Assembly: GCF_035474595.1 (NCBI RefSeq)
Contig: NZ_DATIND010000046.1
Location: 217,528 to 281,527 of the forward strand
Reading direction: 5' to 3'
Length of the DNA: 64,000 bases
Source: Longimicrobium sp.
GTDB lineage: Bacteria; Gemmatimonadota; Gemmatimonadetes; Longimicrobiales; Longimicrobiaceae
This document shows positions 1 to 6,927 of this stretch, piece after piece. The notes beneath the pieces were generated by a model, which saw only the letters and a list, made by a program, of their open reading frames with translations, was not told the DNA's origin and did not search any database. Positions within the stretch are counted from its first letter, which is position 1, and every line of letters starts with the position of its first letter. A program made the translations under genes and the position numbers.

Positions 1-2
1 CC

Positions 3-449
3 GAGACCGCCGACATCGACGACGTGATGAAGGCGCTGCGGGCCGCCCGCACGCAGATGGCCGTGGTGATGGACGAGCACGGCGGCACGGCGGGGATCGT
101 GACCATCGAGGACCTGTTCGAGGAGGTGGTGGGCGACATCGAGGAGAGCGCCACCCGCCGCCCCGAGATGTACCGCGACGACCGCGGCCGCGCGATCGTC
201 GCCGGCACGGTGCGGGTGGAGGAGGTGGGCGAGTTCCTGGGCGTGGTGCTGGAGCACGAGGAGGTGGACAGCGTCAGCGGCCTGGTGCTCGACCTCCTCG
301 GCCGCCCCCCCGCCGTGGGCGACGTGGTGGAGTACGACGACGTCCGCTTCGAGGTCACCGCCGTCGAGGGCCACGGCGTGCGCGAGGCCGCCGCCACCCT
401 CCTGAAGCCGCCCAAGGGCCCGCCCATGCCTGCAGGCGAGGAGCCGTAG
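3..449 (+). CDS. CorC/HlyC-type transporter-associated protein, C-terminal part (5' end outside window)
   Basis: The reading frame is open from the window edge, so the true start lies upstream. What is visible is the end of a CBS pair (MAVVMDEHGGTAGIVTIEDL, a hallmark of this family) followed by a CorC_HlyC transporter-associated domain of about 80 residues, ending in a Pro-rich tail. In full-length members an N-terminal CNNM (DUF21) membrane domain precedes these parts; the family is linked to Mg2+/Co2+ efflux or membrane ion homeostasis. The membrane domain cannot be checked here, so a cytosolic CorC (no membrane domain) is the alternative. Assignment of the visible domains is secure, the transported ion is not. 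Confidence 0.85.
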   Translation, partial: ETADIDDVMKALRAARTQMAVVMDEHGGTAGIVTIEDLFEEVVGDIEESATRRPEMYRDDRGRAIVAGTVRVEEVGEFLGVVLEHEEVDSVSGLVLDLLGRPPAVGDVVEYDDVRFEVTAVEGHGVREAAATLLKPPKGPPMPAGEEP

Positions 450-456
450 TCCTCCA

Positions 457-513
457 CCGATCTGCCGGACTGTGCAATCAGGCAAGTGACACTTGACTGA
501 TTCCGCAGATCGG
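457..513. repeat. Extended imperfect hairpin downstream of the corC-like gene
   Basis: Left arm 457-469 pairs with 502-513 (one bulge), and nested inside it 476-488 pairs with 490-502 (one mismatch, one-base loop). Together they give a nearly continuous hairpin with a six-base bulge at 470-475. No T-run follows, so it is not a textbook terminator. It lies between the convergent corC-like and DUF1016 genes. Confidence 0.6.
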
Positions 514-532
514 ACACTTGGCTGTCCTTTCT

Positions 533-565
533 GTCAATAGTGCAGACGGTGTCTGCAACATTTAC
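533..565. repeat. Palindromic repeat, copy 1 (core TGCAGAC/GTCTGCA)
   Basis: The core stem 541-547 / 551-557 is perfect; the outer arms are degenerate. The unit recurs as a better palindrome 70 bp downstream (603-635), sharing the string GTCTGCAACATT at 551-562 and 621-632. Confidence 0.6.
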
Positions 566-602
566 ATACCTGACGAATTCTGCGCTACTCGCTGTCCGCT
601 TC

Positions 603-635
603 GTCAATGTTGCAGCCGCCGTCTGCAACATTGAC
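603..635. repeat. Palindromic repeat, copy 2: perfect 13-bp inverted repeat
   Basis: GTCAATGTTGCAG (603-615) and its exact reverse complement (623-635) surround a 7-base loop. It begins 18 bases past the stop codon of the minus-strand DUF1016 gene, so it could end that transcript or stabilise its 3' end. It has no T-run. Confidence 0.75.
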
Positions 636-652
636 ACTCCACATGCTCTGCC

Positions 653-1702
653 TCATTCCTGCTTTGTGCCCGGCCCCTGGACGACGGCCTCGATCTGCGC
701 CATCAGCGCGTCGGCGCTGGGAAGGACGCTGCGGAACGATTTCGGAAGCGGTTCGCGGAGAGAATACGTGGCCACGCCGATCGGGCGATTCATATCGCGC
801 AGGGTGTACTCCACCACGACGTCGTTGCGGTTCGTGCAGAGGATGAGGCCGATGGTGGGCTGGTCGCCGGGAGCCCGCATCCGGTCGTCCACCGCCGCCA
901 GGTAGAAGCTCATCTTTCCGGCGCTCTCCGGGATGAACGGGCCGACCTTCAGCTCGATCACCACGTAGCAGCGCAGCCGGACGTGGTAGAAGAGGAGATC
1001 GAGGAAGAACTCCTGCCCGCCCACCTCGATCCGGTGCTGGCGCCCCATGAAGGCGAAGCCGACGCCCAGCTCGAGCAGGAAGTCGCGGATGTGCTCGACA
1101 AGCGCACCTTCGAGCTCCTTCTCCCGCACCTCACCCTCGAGCGTCAGGAACTCGAACGAGTAGGGGCTCTTCAGCAGCGCGGCGGCGAGATCGGAATGCG
1201 CGGGCGGCAGCGTGCGGCCGAAGTTGTGGAGCGCGCGGCCCTGCCGGTGCGCCAGGCCGCTGGCGATCTGGTGGAGCAGCACGTTCCGCGACCAGCCGTT
1301 CTCGGCACACCGGCCCGCGTACCATGCCCGCTCGGCCGGATCGATCACCTTCTCCAGCAGCGCGATGTGGTGCGACCAGGACAATTGTGCCAGCAGCCCC
1401 TGCACCATCGCACGATCGGGCCACTCCTCCGCGAAGAGCTTCATGTACCGCAGGTTCCGCGGCGAGAACCCCTGCTGGCCGGGAAACGCGGTGCGCAGGT
1501 CGGCCGCGAGCCGGTCGATCACCCGCGTGCCCCATCCCTCCCGCTCCTGCCGCTCGGTGAGGTCGCGCCCGATCTCCCAGTAGAGCAGCACCAGCTCGCG
1601 GTTCACCGAGACGGCGGCGCGCAGCTGGGCGGAGCGGATCCGCTCCTTCAGCGCATGCAGGAACTCGCCGTAGACGTCCGCGGCGGGAAGCACCGGATCC
1701 AT
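653..1702 (-). CDS. DUF1016 (YhcG-type) PD-(D/E)XK nuclease domain protein
   Basis: The 349-residue protein has the two-part layout of the DUF1016/YhcG family. The N-terminal domain (about 10-165) contains VNRELVLLYWEIGRDL and GFSPRNLRYMKLFAEEWP. The C-terminal restriction-like nuclease domain (about 180-345) carries acidic D235 in FFLDLLFYH and the E250-x-K252 pair in VVIELK. These residues suit a metal-dependent DNA nuclease. Family members often sit near type I restriction or toxin genes; here none is adjacent and the gene stands alone, reading toward hairpin repeats at 457-635. The start is the ATG at 1702. Full length and intact. The biological substrate is unknown. Confidence 0.9.
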   Translation of the reverse strand: MDPVLPAADVYGEFLHALKERIRSAQLRAAVSVNRELVLLYWEIGRDLTERQEREGWGTRVIDRLAADLRTAFPGQQGFSPRNLRYMKLFAEEWPDRAMVQGLLAQLSWSHHIALLEKVIDPAERAWYAGRCAENGWSRNVLLHQIASGLAHRQGRALHNFGRTLPPAHSDLAAALLKSPYSFEFLTLEGEVREKELEGALVEHIRDFLLELGVGFAFMGRQHRIEVGGQEFFLDLLFYHVRLRCYVVIELKVGPFIPESAGKMSFYLAAVDDRMRAPGDQPTIGLILCTNRNDVVVEYTLRDMNRPIGVATYSLREPLPKSFRSVLPSADALMAQIEAVVQGPGTKQE

Positions 1703-1823
1703 GGGACGTTCGGGACAGAGTGAACGGGAGATTCGGGAGCGCGGATGCTAATCTCCCCCGTTTACTTCGTCAACCGTTTCGTTGGAAGCCGAGGAGGCCG
1801 CACGGTCGTCATGAAACAGGAAA

Positions 1824-1843
1824 GCCCCGCCTGACGACGGGGC
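1824..1843 (-). terminator. Probable terminator of the M48 gene pair
   Basis: GCCCCG (1824-1829) pairs with CGGGGC (1838-1843); read on the minus strand a short T-rich stretch follows. It lies 28 bases beyond the stop of the second M48 gene. Confidence 0.55.
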
Positions 1844-1871
1844 CTCTGCTGTCATGCATGGAGAGCGGTGC

Positions 1872-2735
1872 TCAGTTCGCCTGCTGCCCGGGGATCAGCG
1901 GCGGGGGCGGCGGGAGCATGGAAATCCGCGCCAGGAACAGCGGGTACGAGGCGTTGTTCCGCGCCAGCCGCGGGCTGGGCCTGGGCATCAGCCGGTTGAT
2001 GGTCTGCTCGGTGGAGGTGATGCGGCGCGCCGTGTTGGGGTGCGTGCTGAACCACGCCACGTTCTCGGCGTGCGGCTCCTGCCGCTCCTCCACCATCAGC
2101 TCGCGGAACAGCGCCAGCATCCCGTGCGGATCCACCCCCGAGGCGATCAGGTACTTCACCGCCTCGCTGTCGGCCGCCGTCTCGTCGGCGCGCGAGTGGC
2201 CGGCGGACCACAGCTGGTTGCCCAGCTGCAGCGCCTGCTGGTCCAGCAGCGGGTCGCGCCCCAGGATCGTGCGGTACAGCACGGTCGACATGGAGCTGGT
2301 GCGCATCTGCCGCTGCAGGTTCTTGGCGCCGTGCCGCAGCGCAACGTGCGCGATCTCGTGCGCCAGCACCCCCGACAGCTCGCTCACGCTGCGCGTGCGC
2401 TCGATCAGCCCGCGGTCCACGTAGATGTAGCCGCCGGGGAGCGCGAACGCGTTCACCGCGTCGGTGTCGACGATGTAGAAGTGGTACTGCAGGTCGGGGC
2501 GCTCGCTGTGCCGGGCGATGAGCTGCCCCAGGTCGTTCACGTACAGGTTCAGCGGCACGTCCTGCACCAGCGGCACGCGGGCGTTCAGGTTGGCCGCGAT
2601 CTGCGCGCCCAGCTGCTTCTCGCGCGCCTCGTTCACGCACCCGGCCAGCGCCGGGGCCACCACGAGGGCGAGGGCCGCCAGGCGGACCCGCGCGCGGGCG
2701 CGGGTCCGCTGGGTGCCGCCGGCGGCCGGGCTCAC
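1872..2735 (-). CDS. M48 family metalloprotease, lipoprotein (second of a tandem pair)
   Basis: A 287-residue Zn-dependent peptidase. An N-terminal signal ends in the lipobox ALAGC (Cys33), so it should be lipid-anchored facing the periplasm. The M48 core has HEIAH at about 126-130, preceded by the typical FALPGGYIYVDRGLIER segment, and a downstream DETAADSEAVKY helix supplying the third zinc ligand. The start is a GTG that overlaps the stop of the upstream paralogue (GTGA), which implies translational coupling; there is no other start near the signal peptide. Related periplasmic M48 proteins (BepA, LoiP) act in outer-membrane protein quality control. That role is inferred for this pair. The C-terminus is Pro-rich. 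Confidence 0.9.
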   Translation of the reverse strand: MSPAAGGTQRTRARARVRLAALALVVAPALAGCVNEAREKQLGAQIAANLNARVPLVQDVPLNLYVNDLGQLIARHSERPDLQYHFYIVDTDAVNAFALPGGYIYVDRGLIERTRSVSELSGVLAHEIAHVALRHGAKNLQRQMRTSSMSTVLYRTILGRDPLLDQQALQLGNQLWSAGHSRADETAADSEAVKYLIASGVDPHGMLALFRELMVEERQEPHAENVAWFSTHPNTARRITSTEQTINRLMPRPSPRLARNNASYPLFLARISMLPPPPPLIPGQQAN

Positions 2736-3568
2736 CGACGGTCCTGCGGGGCCGGCGTCAGCGAGCGCACGCGGGCGCGGAAGTTCTGGAACTCGCGCGT
2801 GTCGGTCACCAGCCGCGCGTTGTTGGCGCCCGGCGTCTGGGCGATCTCGGCACGCGTGGCGGTCACGCGCTCCTGGCTTCCCGGGTGCGTGGCGAACCAG
2901 CTCTCGATCTTGCTGGGCTGGCTCTTCTCCAGCGACATCAGCTTCTCGAAGAACACCGGGAGCTGGTTGGGGTTGTAGCCCGTGCGCGTCATGAAGATCA
3001 CCGCGTCGTGGTCGGCCTGGCGCTCGGCGTCGCGGCTGTAGCCGGCGAACACCGCGCCGCCGCCCACCTGGATCCCCGCCTGCTCCACGCCGCTGGGGTT
3101 GCGCCGCAGCAGCACGCCGTACAGCACCGAGAGCACCGTGTTGGCGTTCTGCGCGCGCTGCATCTGGGTGATCGAGTGGCGCTCCACCACGTGGGCGATC
3201 TCGTGGCTCAGCACGCCGGCCAGCTGCGCCACGTTGTCGGCGCGCTCGATGAGCCCGCGGTTCACGTACACGTAGCCGCCGGGAATGGAGAAGGCGTTGA
3301 CAACGTCGGAGTTCACCACGTAAAACGTGTACGGGATCCCGCGCGGGTCCGCCTGCGCGGCGATCTGGCGGCCCAGCTGGTTGATGTACTGGTTGGTGTA
3401 CGAGTCGCGCAGCAGGGGCAGCTGCTGGTTGATCTGCTGCGAGTACTGCTGCCCGATCTGCGTCTCCTGCTGCGTGGTCACCGCCGGGGCGCATCCGCCG
3501 GCCGCGGCAGCACCGCCCAGCGCGAGCGCCAGCGCGCCCGCCCGGAAGGACGTAAGTCGAAGACTCAT
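2732..3568 (-). CDS. M48 family metalloprotease, lipoprotein (first of a tandem pair)
   Basis: The 278-residue protein begins at ATG 3568, four bases after a GGAGAG ribosome-binding site. It has a signal peptide with lipobox AAGGC (Cys26), a Gln-rich linker, then the M48 catalytic domain with FSIPGGYVYVNRGLIERAD and HEIAH (122-126) and the third-ligand helix RDAERQADHDAV. It is clearly a paralogue of the protein encoded directly downstream, with which its stop codon overlaps. Both should work at the outer or inner membrane as periplasmic lipoprotein proteases. Longer upstream reading in this frame is a shadow of the rRNA methyltransferase gene on the other strand. Confidence 0.92.
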   Translation of the reverse strand: MSLRLTSFRAGALALALGGAAAAGGCAPAVTTQQETQIGQQYSQQINQQLPLLRDSYTNQYINQLGRQIAAQADPRGIPYTFYVVNSDVVNAFSIPGGYVYVNRGLIERADNVAQLAGVLSHEIAHVVERHSITQMQRAQNANTVLSVLYGVLLRRNPSGVEQAGIQVGGGAVFAGYSRDAERQADHDAVIFMTRTGYNPNQLPVFFEKLMSLEKSQPSKIESWFATHPGSQERVTATRAEIAQTPGANNARLVTDTREFQNFRARVRSLTPAPQDRR

Positions 3569-3632
3569 AACGCTCTCCATCGGCTTGGGGTTGGACCGTT
3601 CAACGAGGGCTGAAAGGCAAGTTGCGGACCAG

Positions 3633-4412
3633 ATGCCGGACACGCTGAGCCGCCGCGAGGAGCGCCTGCTGCGGTCGCTCGCGCAGCGCAAGCATCGCGA
3701 GGCGGAAGGCCTGTTCGTGGCCGAAGGCGTGCGCGCGGTGGAGGACCTGTCCGCATCGGCGCTCGCGGTGCGCTTCGCCGCTGCCTCGTCCTCGCTGGAG
3801 GACAGCCCGCGCGGGGCGGCGCTGCGGCGCGCGCTGGAGGCGCGGGGGGTTCCCGTCCGCGAGGCCGGCGACCGCGAGCTGCGCGATCTCGCGGATACCG
3901 AGCATCCGCAGGGGATCGTGGCGGTGGCCGAGATCCCGCGCGGCGGGCTCGGCGCGCTGCGGGTGGATGCCGAGCCCGCGGTGGTGCTGGTGCTGGACGC
4001 GGTGCAGGACCCCGGCAACTTCGGCACGCTGGTGCGCACCGCCGAGGCGCTGGGCGCGGCGGGAGTGATCTCGCTCCCCGGCACGGTGGACGCGTGGAAC
4101 CCCAAGTCGGTCCGCGCGGCGATGGGCTCGTCGTTCCGCCTGCCGATCGTGGAGGCGGGGTGGGACGACGCGGCGCCGTGGCTCGCGGAACATCGGTTGA
4201 CGGTGATCGCCTCCGTGGTCGGCGCCGATCCGCTGCCGTCGCCGCGGCCGGCGCGGGGGGCGCTGGTGCTGGGGAACGAGGGCGCCGGCGTGGGCGAGGC
4301 CACGCTCGCGCGGGCCGCTCTCCACGCGGGGATTCCGCTCCGCGGGCGCGCCGAGTCGCTGAACGTGGCCGCGGCCGGGGCCATCCTTCTTTACGAGCTT
4401 CTCAGGACCTGA
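3633..4412 (+). CDS. SpoU/TrmH-family RNA 2'-O-ribose methyltransferase
   Basis: A 259-residue SPOUT methyltransferase. The N-terminal RNA-binding part (about 1-95) begins LSRREERLLRSLAQRKHR, and the catalytic knot domain (about 105-258) has the three SpoU motifs: DAVQDPGNFGTLVRTAEA, LVLGNEGAGV and SLNVAAAGAILLYEL. It should transfer a methyl group from S-adenosylmethionine to a ribose 2'-OH, probably in 23S rRNA (RlmB/TsnR group); the exact nucleotide cannot be told. The start at ATG 3633 fits the family N-terminus and leaves the promoter shared with the divergent M48 pair. Only seven bases separate its stop from the prepilin peptidase start. Confidence 0.92.
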   Translation: MPDTLSRREERLLRSLAQRKHREAEGLFVAEGVRAVEDLSASALAVRFAAASSSLEDSPRGAALRRALEARGVPVREAGDRELRDLADTEHPQGIVAVAEIPRGGLGALRVDAEPAVVLVLDAVQDPGNFGTLVRTAEALGAAGVISLPGTVDAWNPKSVRAAMGSSFRLPIVEAGWDDAAPWLAEHRLTVIASVVGADPLPSPRPARGALVLGNEGAGVGEATLARAALHAGIPLRGRAESLNVAAAGAILLYELLRT

Positions 4413-4419
4413 CGGATAG

Positions 4420-5190
4420 ATGCCGGATTTTCTGCTGTGGGCCTACGCGGCCTTGATCGGGGCCTGCGTGGGCTCGTTCCTGAACGTGTGCATCTACCGC
4501 TGGCCCGCGGGCGAGTCGGTCGTCCACCCCGGCTCGCGCTGCCCCAGCTGCGGGACGGCGATCCGCTGGTACGACAACCTTCCCATCATCGGGTGGCTGC
4601 TGCTGCGCGGGAAGTGCCGGACGTGCGGCGAGCGCATCTCCATCCAGTACCCGCTGATCGAGCTGACCACGGCGTCGCTCTGGGTGGCGGCGGTGCTGCG
4701 GCACGGCTTCACCTGGCAGGCGCTGTCGTCGGCCGTCTTCTTCACGCTGCTGCTGGGGATCGCGCTGACCGACGCGCGCACCTACATCATCCCCGACCAG
4801 TTCACCTGGGGCGGGCTGGTGATGGGGCTGTTCCTTTCGCTCGCCCCCGGGGGGATCGACCCGCTGCAGTCGTTCCTGGGCGCGCTGCTCGGCTTCGCGC
4901 TGCTCTGGGTGATCGCGGTGCTGGGCGAGGTCGTCTTCCGCAAGCCCGCGATGGGTGGGGGCGACATCAAGATGATGGCGATGGTGGGCGCCTTCCTGGG
5001 CCCGCCGGGGGTGCTGCTCACCATCTTCCTGGGCGCGCTGTTCGGGAGCCTGATCTTCGGGCCCATCAGCCTGAAGACGGGGAAGCTGGTGCCGTTCGGG
5101 ATCTTTCTCGCGCTCGGAGCGGGGATCACGGAGCCGTGGGGGCACGCGATCATCGCGTGGTACGTTACGAACTTTCTGAATCCCGCGTAG
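4420..5190 (+). CDS. pilD: Prepilin peptidase / N-methyltransferase (A24 family)
   Basis: A 256-residue polytopic membrane enzyme that cleaves the leader of type IV prepilins and pseudopilins and methylates the new N-terminus. The N-terminal methyltransferase/zinc part carries two Cys pairs (CPSC 41-44, CRTC 66-69). The aspartic protease residues are D118 in ALTDARTYIIPDQ and D182 in the GGGDIKMMAMVGAFLG motif. Several hydrophobic segments follow. It starts seven bases after the rRNA methyltransferase, suggesting co-transcription. No pilin or secretion ATPase gene is present in this window, so its clients are encoded elsewhere. Intact. Confidence 0.95.
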   Translation: MPDFLLWAYAALIGACVGSFLNVCIYRWPAGESVVHPGSRCPSCGTAIRWYDNLPIIGWLLLRGKCRTCGERISIQYPLIELTTASLWVAAVLRHGFTWQALSSAVFFTLLLGIALTDARTYIIPDQFTWGGLVMGLFLSLAPGGIDPLQSFLGALLGFALLWVIAVLGEVVFRKPAMGGGDIKMMAMVGAFLGPPGVLLTIFLGALFGSLIFGPISLKTGKLVPFGIFLALGAGITEPWGHAIIAWYVTNFLNPA

Positions 5191-5220
5191 TCGAGGGGAC
5201 AGGGAACAGGGAAAAGATGA

Positions 5221-5252
5221 AGCGCCCGCCGGATTTGGTTCCGGCGGGCGCT
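5221..5252. terminator. Bidirectional terminator between converging genes
   Basis: A perfect 12-bp stem (5221-5232 with 5241-5252) with an 8-base loop lies between pilD and the converging 5278-5844 gene. Weak T-rich sequence follows on the plus strand. Confidence 0.75.
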
Positions 5253-5277
5253 TCGTCTTCCGTGATTCCGAGCTCGA

Positions 5278-5844
5278 TCAGCCCAGCGCGGGCGTCATTC
5301 CCGCGGGCGCGGCGGCGGAGACGGCGGCGGCGGGGCTGGGGACACCCGGCGTGACCAGCTCGCCCAGGGCCTCGCGGCGCAGCGTCTCGACCTCGTCCGG
5401 GTCCCACGCCTTGAGGCGCGCGATCTCGGAGCGGATCTCGGGGAAGGGCGAGTGCTCCACCTCCCAGCGCCGCTCGCGCGCGGCGAAGGCCACGCCGCGG
5501 GCCTCGTCCCACCGCTTCTGCTCCACGTAGGCCAGGATCAGCGCCTCGTAGGCCAGCGGATGCGGATACGTGCGCAGCAGCTCCTGCAGCCGCGGGATCG
5601 ACTCGCGGCGCCGGTCGGGGCTGCCGATGCCCATGCGCATCAGCTCGGCGGCCACGTCCTGGCGCCGGCGCAGCACGTTCACCAGCTGGCCGGGATACGT
5701 GTCGGCGGTGAACTCGCCGAGCGCGTGCGGCGCTTCCTCGTCCCTGCCCAGCACCGAATAGACGAGCGAGGCCACCGGCGGCGAGCTGCCGTCGTCGTCC
5801 ACCGTCTCGGCCATCCGCTTCCGGATCCAGTCCCGCAGTCCCAT
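5278..5844 (-). CDS. Hypothetical protein with TPR-like helical repeats
   Basis: The 188-residue protein starts at ATG 5844 after GAGGGC. It has no signal peptide. The middle (about 60-140) reads as paired amphipathic helices resembling tetratricopeptide units (LQELLRTYPHPLAYEALILA, VEQKRWDEARGVAFAARERR). The C-terminus is an Ala/Pro-rich tail. The N-terminus MGLRDWIRKRMAETVDDD is charged. No catalytic motif is visible and I do not recognise a named family. A role as a protein-interaction adaptor is only a guess from the repeats. Confidence 0.75.
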   Translation of the reverse strand: MGLRDWIRKRMAETVDDDGSSPPVASLVYSVLGRDEEAPHALGEFTADTYPGQLVNVLRRRQDVAAELMRMGIGSPDRRRESIPRLQELLRTYPHPLAYEALILAYVEQKRWDEARGVAFAARERRWEVEHSPFPEIRSEIARLKAWDPDEVETLRREALGELVTPGVPSPAAAVSAAAPAGMTPALG

Positions 5845-6447
5845 GTCGCCCTCGTGGATCAGGCGTTTGTGGCAGATGCACTCCGAACGGGAGAGCAAGC
5901 AAGGAGCGGGCCGGAGAAAAGCAGTGCGGGAGTGCGGGAGTGCGGGGCGGCATTCGCGCTGATGATCCATGCGTGCCCGCGCGCAGAAGCCCTCTCCGCC
6001 CGCGGCTGGGGCCGCGTACCCTCTTCCCGATAACGGGCCCCGATAACGGGATGGGGGTCACTTCACGTGCGGCGCTCCAGCGTCTGCGCACTCGCCGCGA
6101 GGTGGTGCGATGCGAGGCCCAGTCCAGCATCGTGCCGCGATCCGGAGGCTTTCTCGCGGTTAGTTTTTCTCCTTCCCGCAGAGGGGAGCCAAGGCCGGGC
6201 GGGCAGGGCGCCTCCGCAGCCGCGCCGATCTTATCCAGCTACCTCTCCCGGCACGGGAGAGGTGGACTGAGCTGGCCGGAGAGGGCGCGATGCCGGACCC
6301 GCGCGCAACTCCTGCCCATCTGCCAGAAACTTCCCCTGATCGATTCACGTAAAATGATGTGGGAGAGTGGTTTGGAACACTTGTAGCACGGTTGGCCAAG
6401 GCACGGAATCTGCATCAATGACAGCGGATTCCAAAACGGGTAAGTCT
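5845..6447. other. 603-base gene-free stretch with repeats
   Basis: No gene is supported here. It holds a short AGTGCGGG octamer run (about 5929-5946), a direct repeat of GATAACGGG near 6028-6050, and one copy of the dispersed two-hairpin repeat (6238-6294). The last about 150 bases are less G+C-rich and should hold the promoter of the gene starting at 6448. Confidence 0.6.
6238..6294 (+). repeat. Dispersed two-hairpin repeat, copy 1
   Basis: The unit reads as a CTCTCCCG-loop-CGGGAGAG hairpin, then a GGCC-rich palindrome, then GAGAGGGCGCGATGCC. Further copies lie at 17336-17406 (reverse), 20080-20152 and 55791-55862. This copy is the most diverged of the four. Confidence 0.8.
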
Positions 6448-6777
6448 ATGTCGCTGAGAAATTTCAAGGACGCGGGCGGGAACGAGTGGCGGGTGTGGGA
6501 CGTGGTCCCGTACGGGACGCGTTCCGGCGAGCGCCGGGCGAACGACCGGCGGGTGGCGCAGTCGGGCGCGTACACCGGCCCGGAGCGGCGCACCGGCCGC
6601 GACCGCCGCATCCGCACCGCCACGCTGATGACGCCGGGGCTGGAGGGGGGCTGGCTGTGCTTCGAGGCGCAGGTCGACAAGCGCCGCCTGACGCCGATCC
6701 CCGCCGGCTGGGACGAGGCCGGGGAGACGGAGCTGGAGGGCCTCCTGGAGCGCGCCCGCTCCGTCCGCCGCAACTGA
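6448..6777 (+). CDS. Hypothetical protein, 109 residues
   Basis: A small soluble, very Arg-rich protein with no signal peptide. It begins MSLRNFKDAGGNEWRVWDVV, has a basic centre with repeated ERR/DRR patterns (PERRTGRDRRIR) and ends in an acidic helix. The start was set at ATG 6448 because the N-terminal sequence from there looks like the conserved beginning of a small family I associate with Longimicrobium-like genomes; an upstream in-frame ATG at 6418 is possible. The function is unknown. A strong terminator follows directly, so it is a single transcription unit. Confidence 0.7.
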   Translation: MSLRNFKDAGGNEWRVWDVVPYGTRSGERRANDRRVAQSGAYTGPERRTGRDRRIRTATLMTPGLEGGWLCFEAQVDKRRLTPIPAGWDEAGETELEGLLERARSVRRN

Positions 6778-6792
6778 CCTCACCAGAATTGA

Positions 6793-6824
6793 CGCCGGCC
6801 GCTCCAGCGAGCGGCCGGCGTTTT
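6793..6824 (+). terminator. Rho-independent terminator
   Basis: A perfect 12-bp G/C stem (6793-6804 with 6809-6820), tetraloop CAGC, then TTTT. It ends the 6448-6777 transcript. Confidence 0.9.
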
Positions 6825-6927
6825 GGGCTTCAACCCAGTAGCACGAAGGTCGACTGGAAGATGGCGCGCGGCAGCGGCATCAGGCCAATGTCGACGATCG
6901 CACTCCCGCACTCCCGCACTTCTTCGG

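Noticed and set aside
983..1723. Long plus-strand open frame (246 codons) opposite the DUF1016 gene
   Set aside because: Antisense shadow typical of G+C-rich DNA; its translation is Arg/His/Pro-rich with no domain, while the minus strand encodes a complete nuclease.
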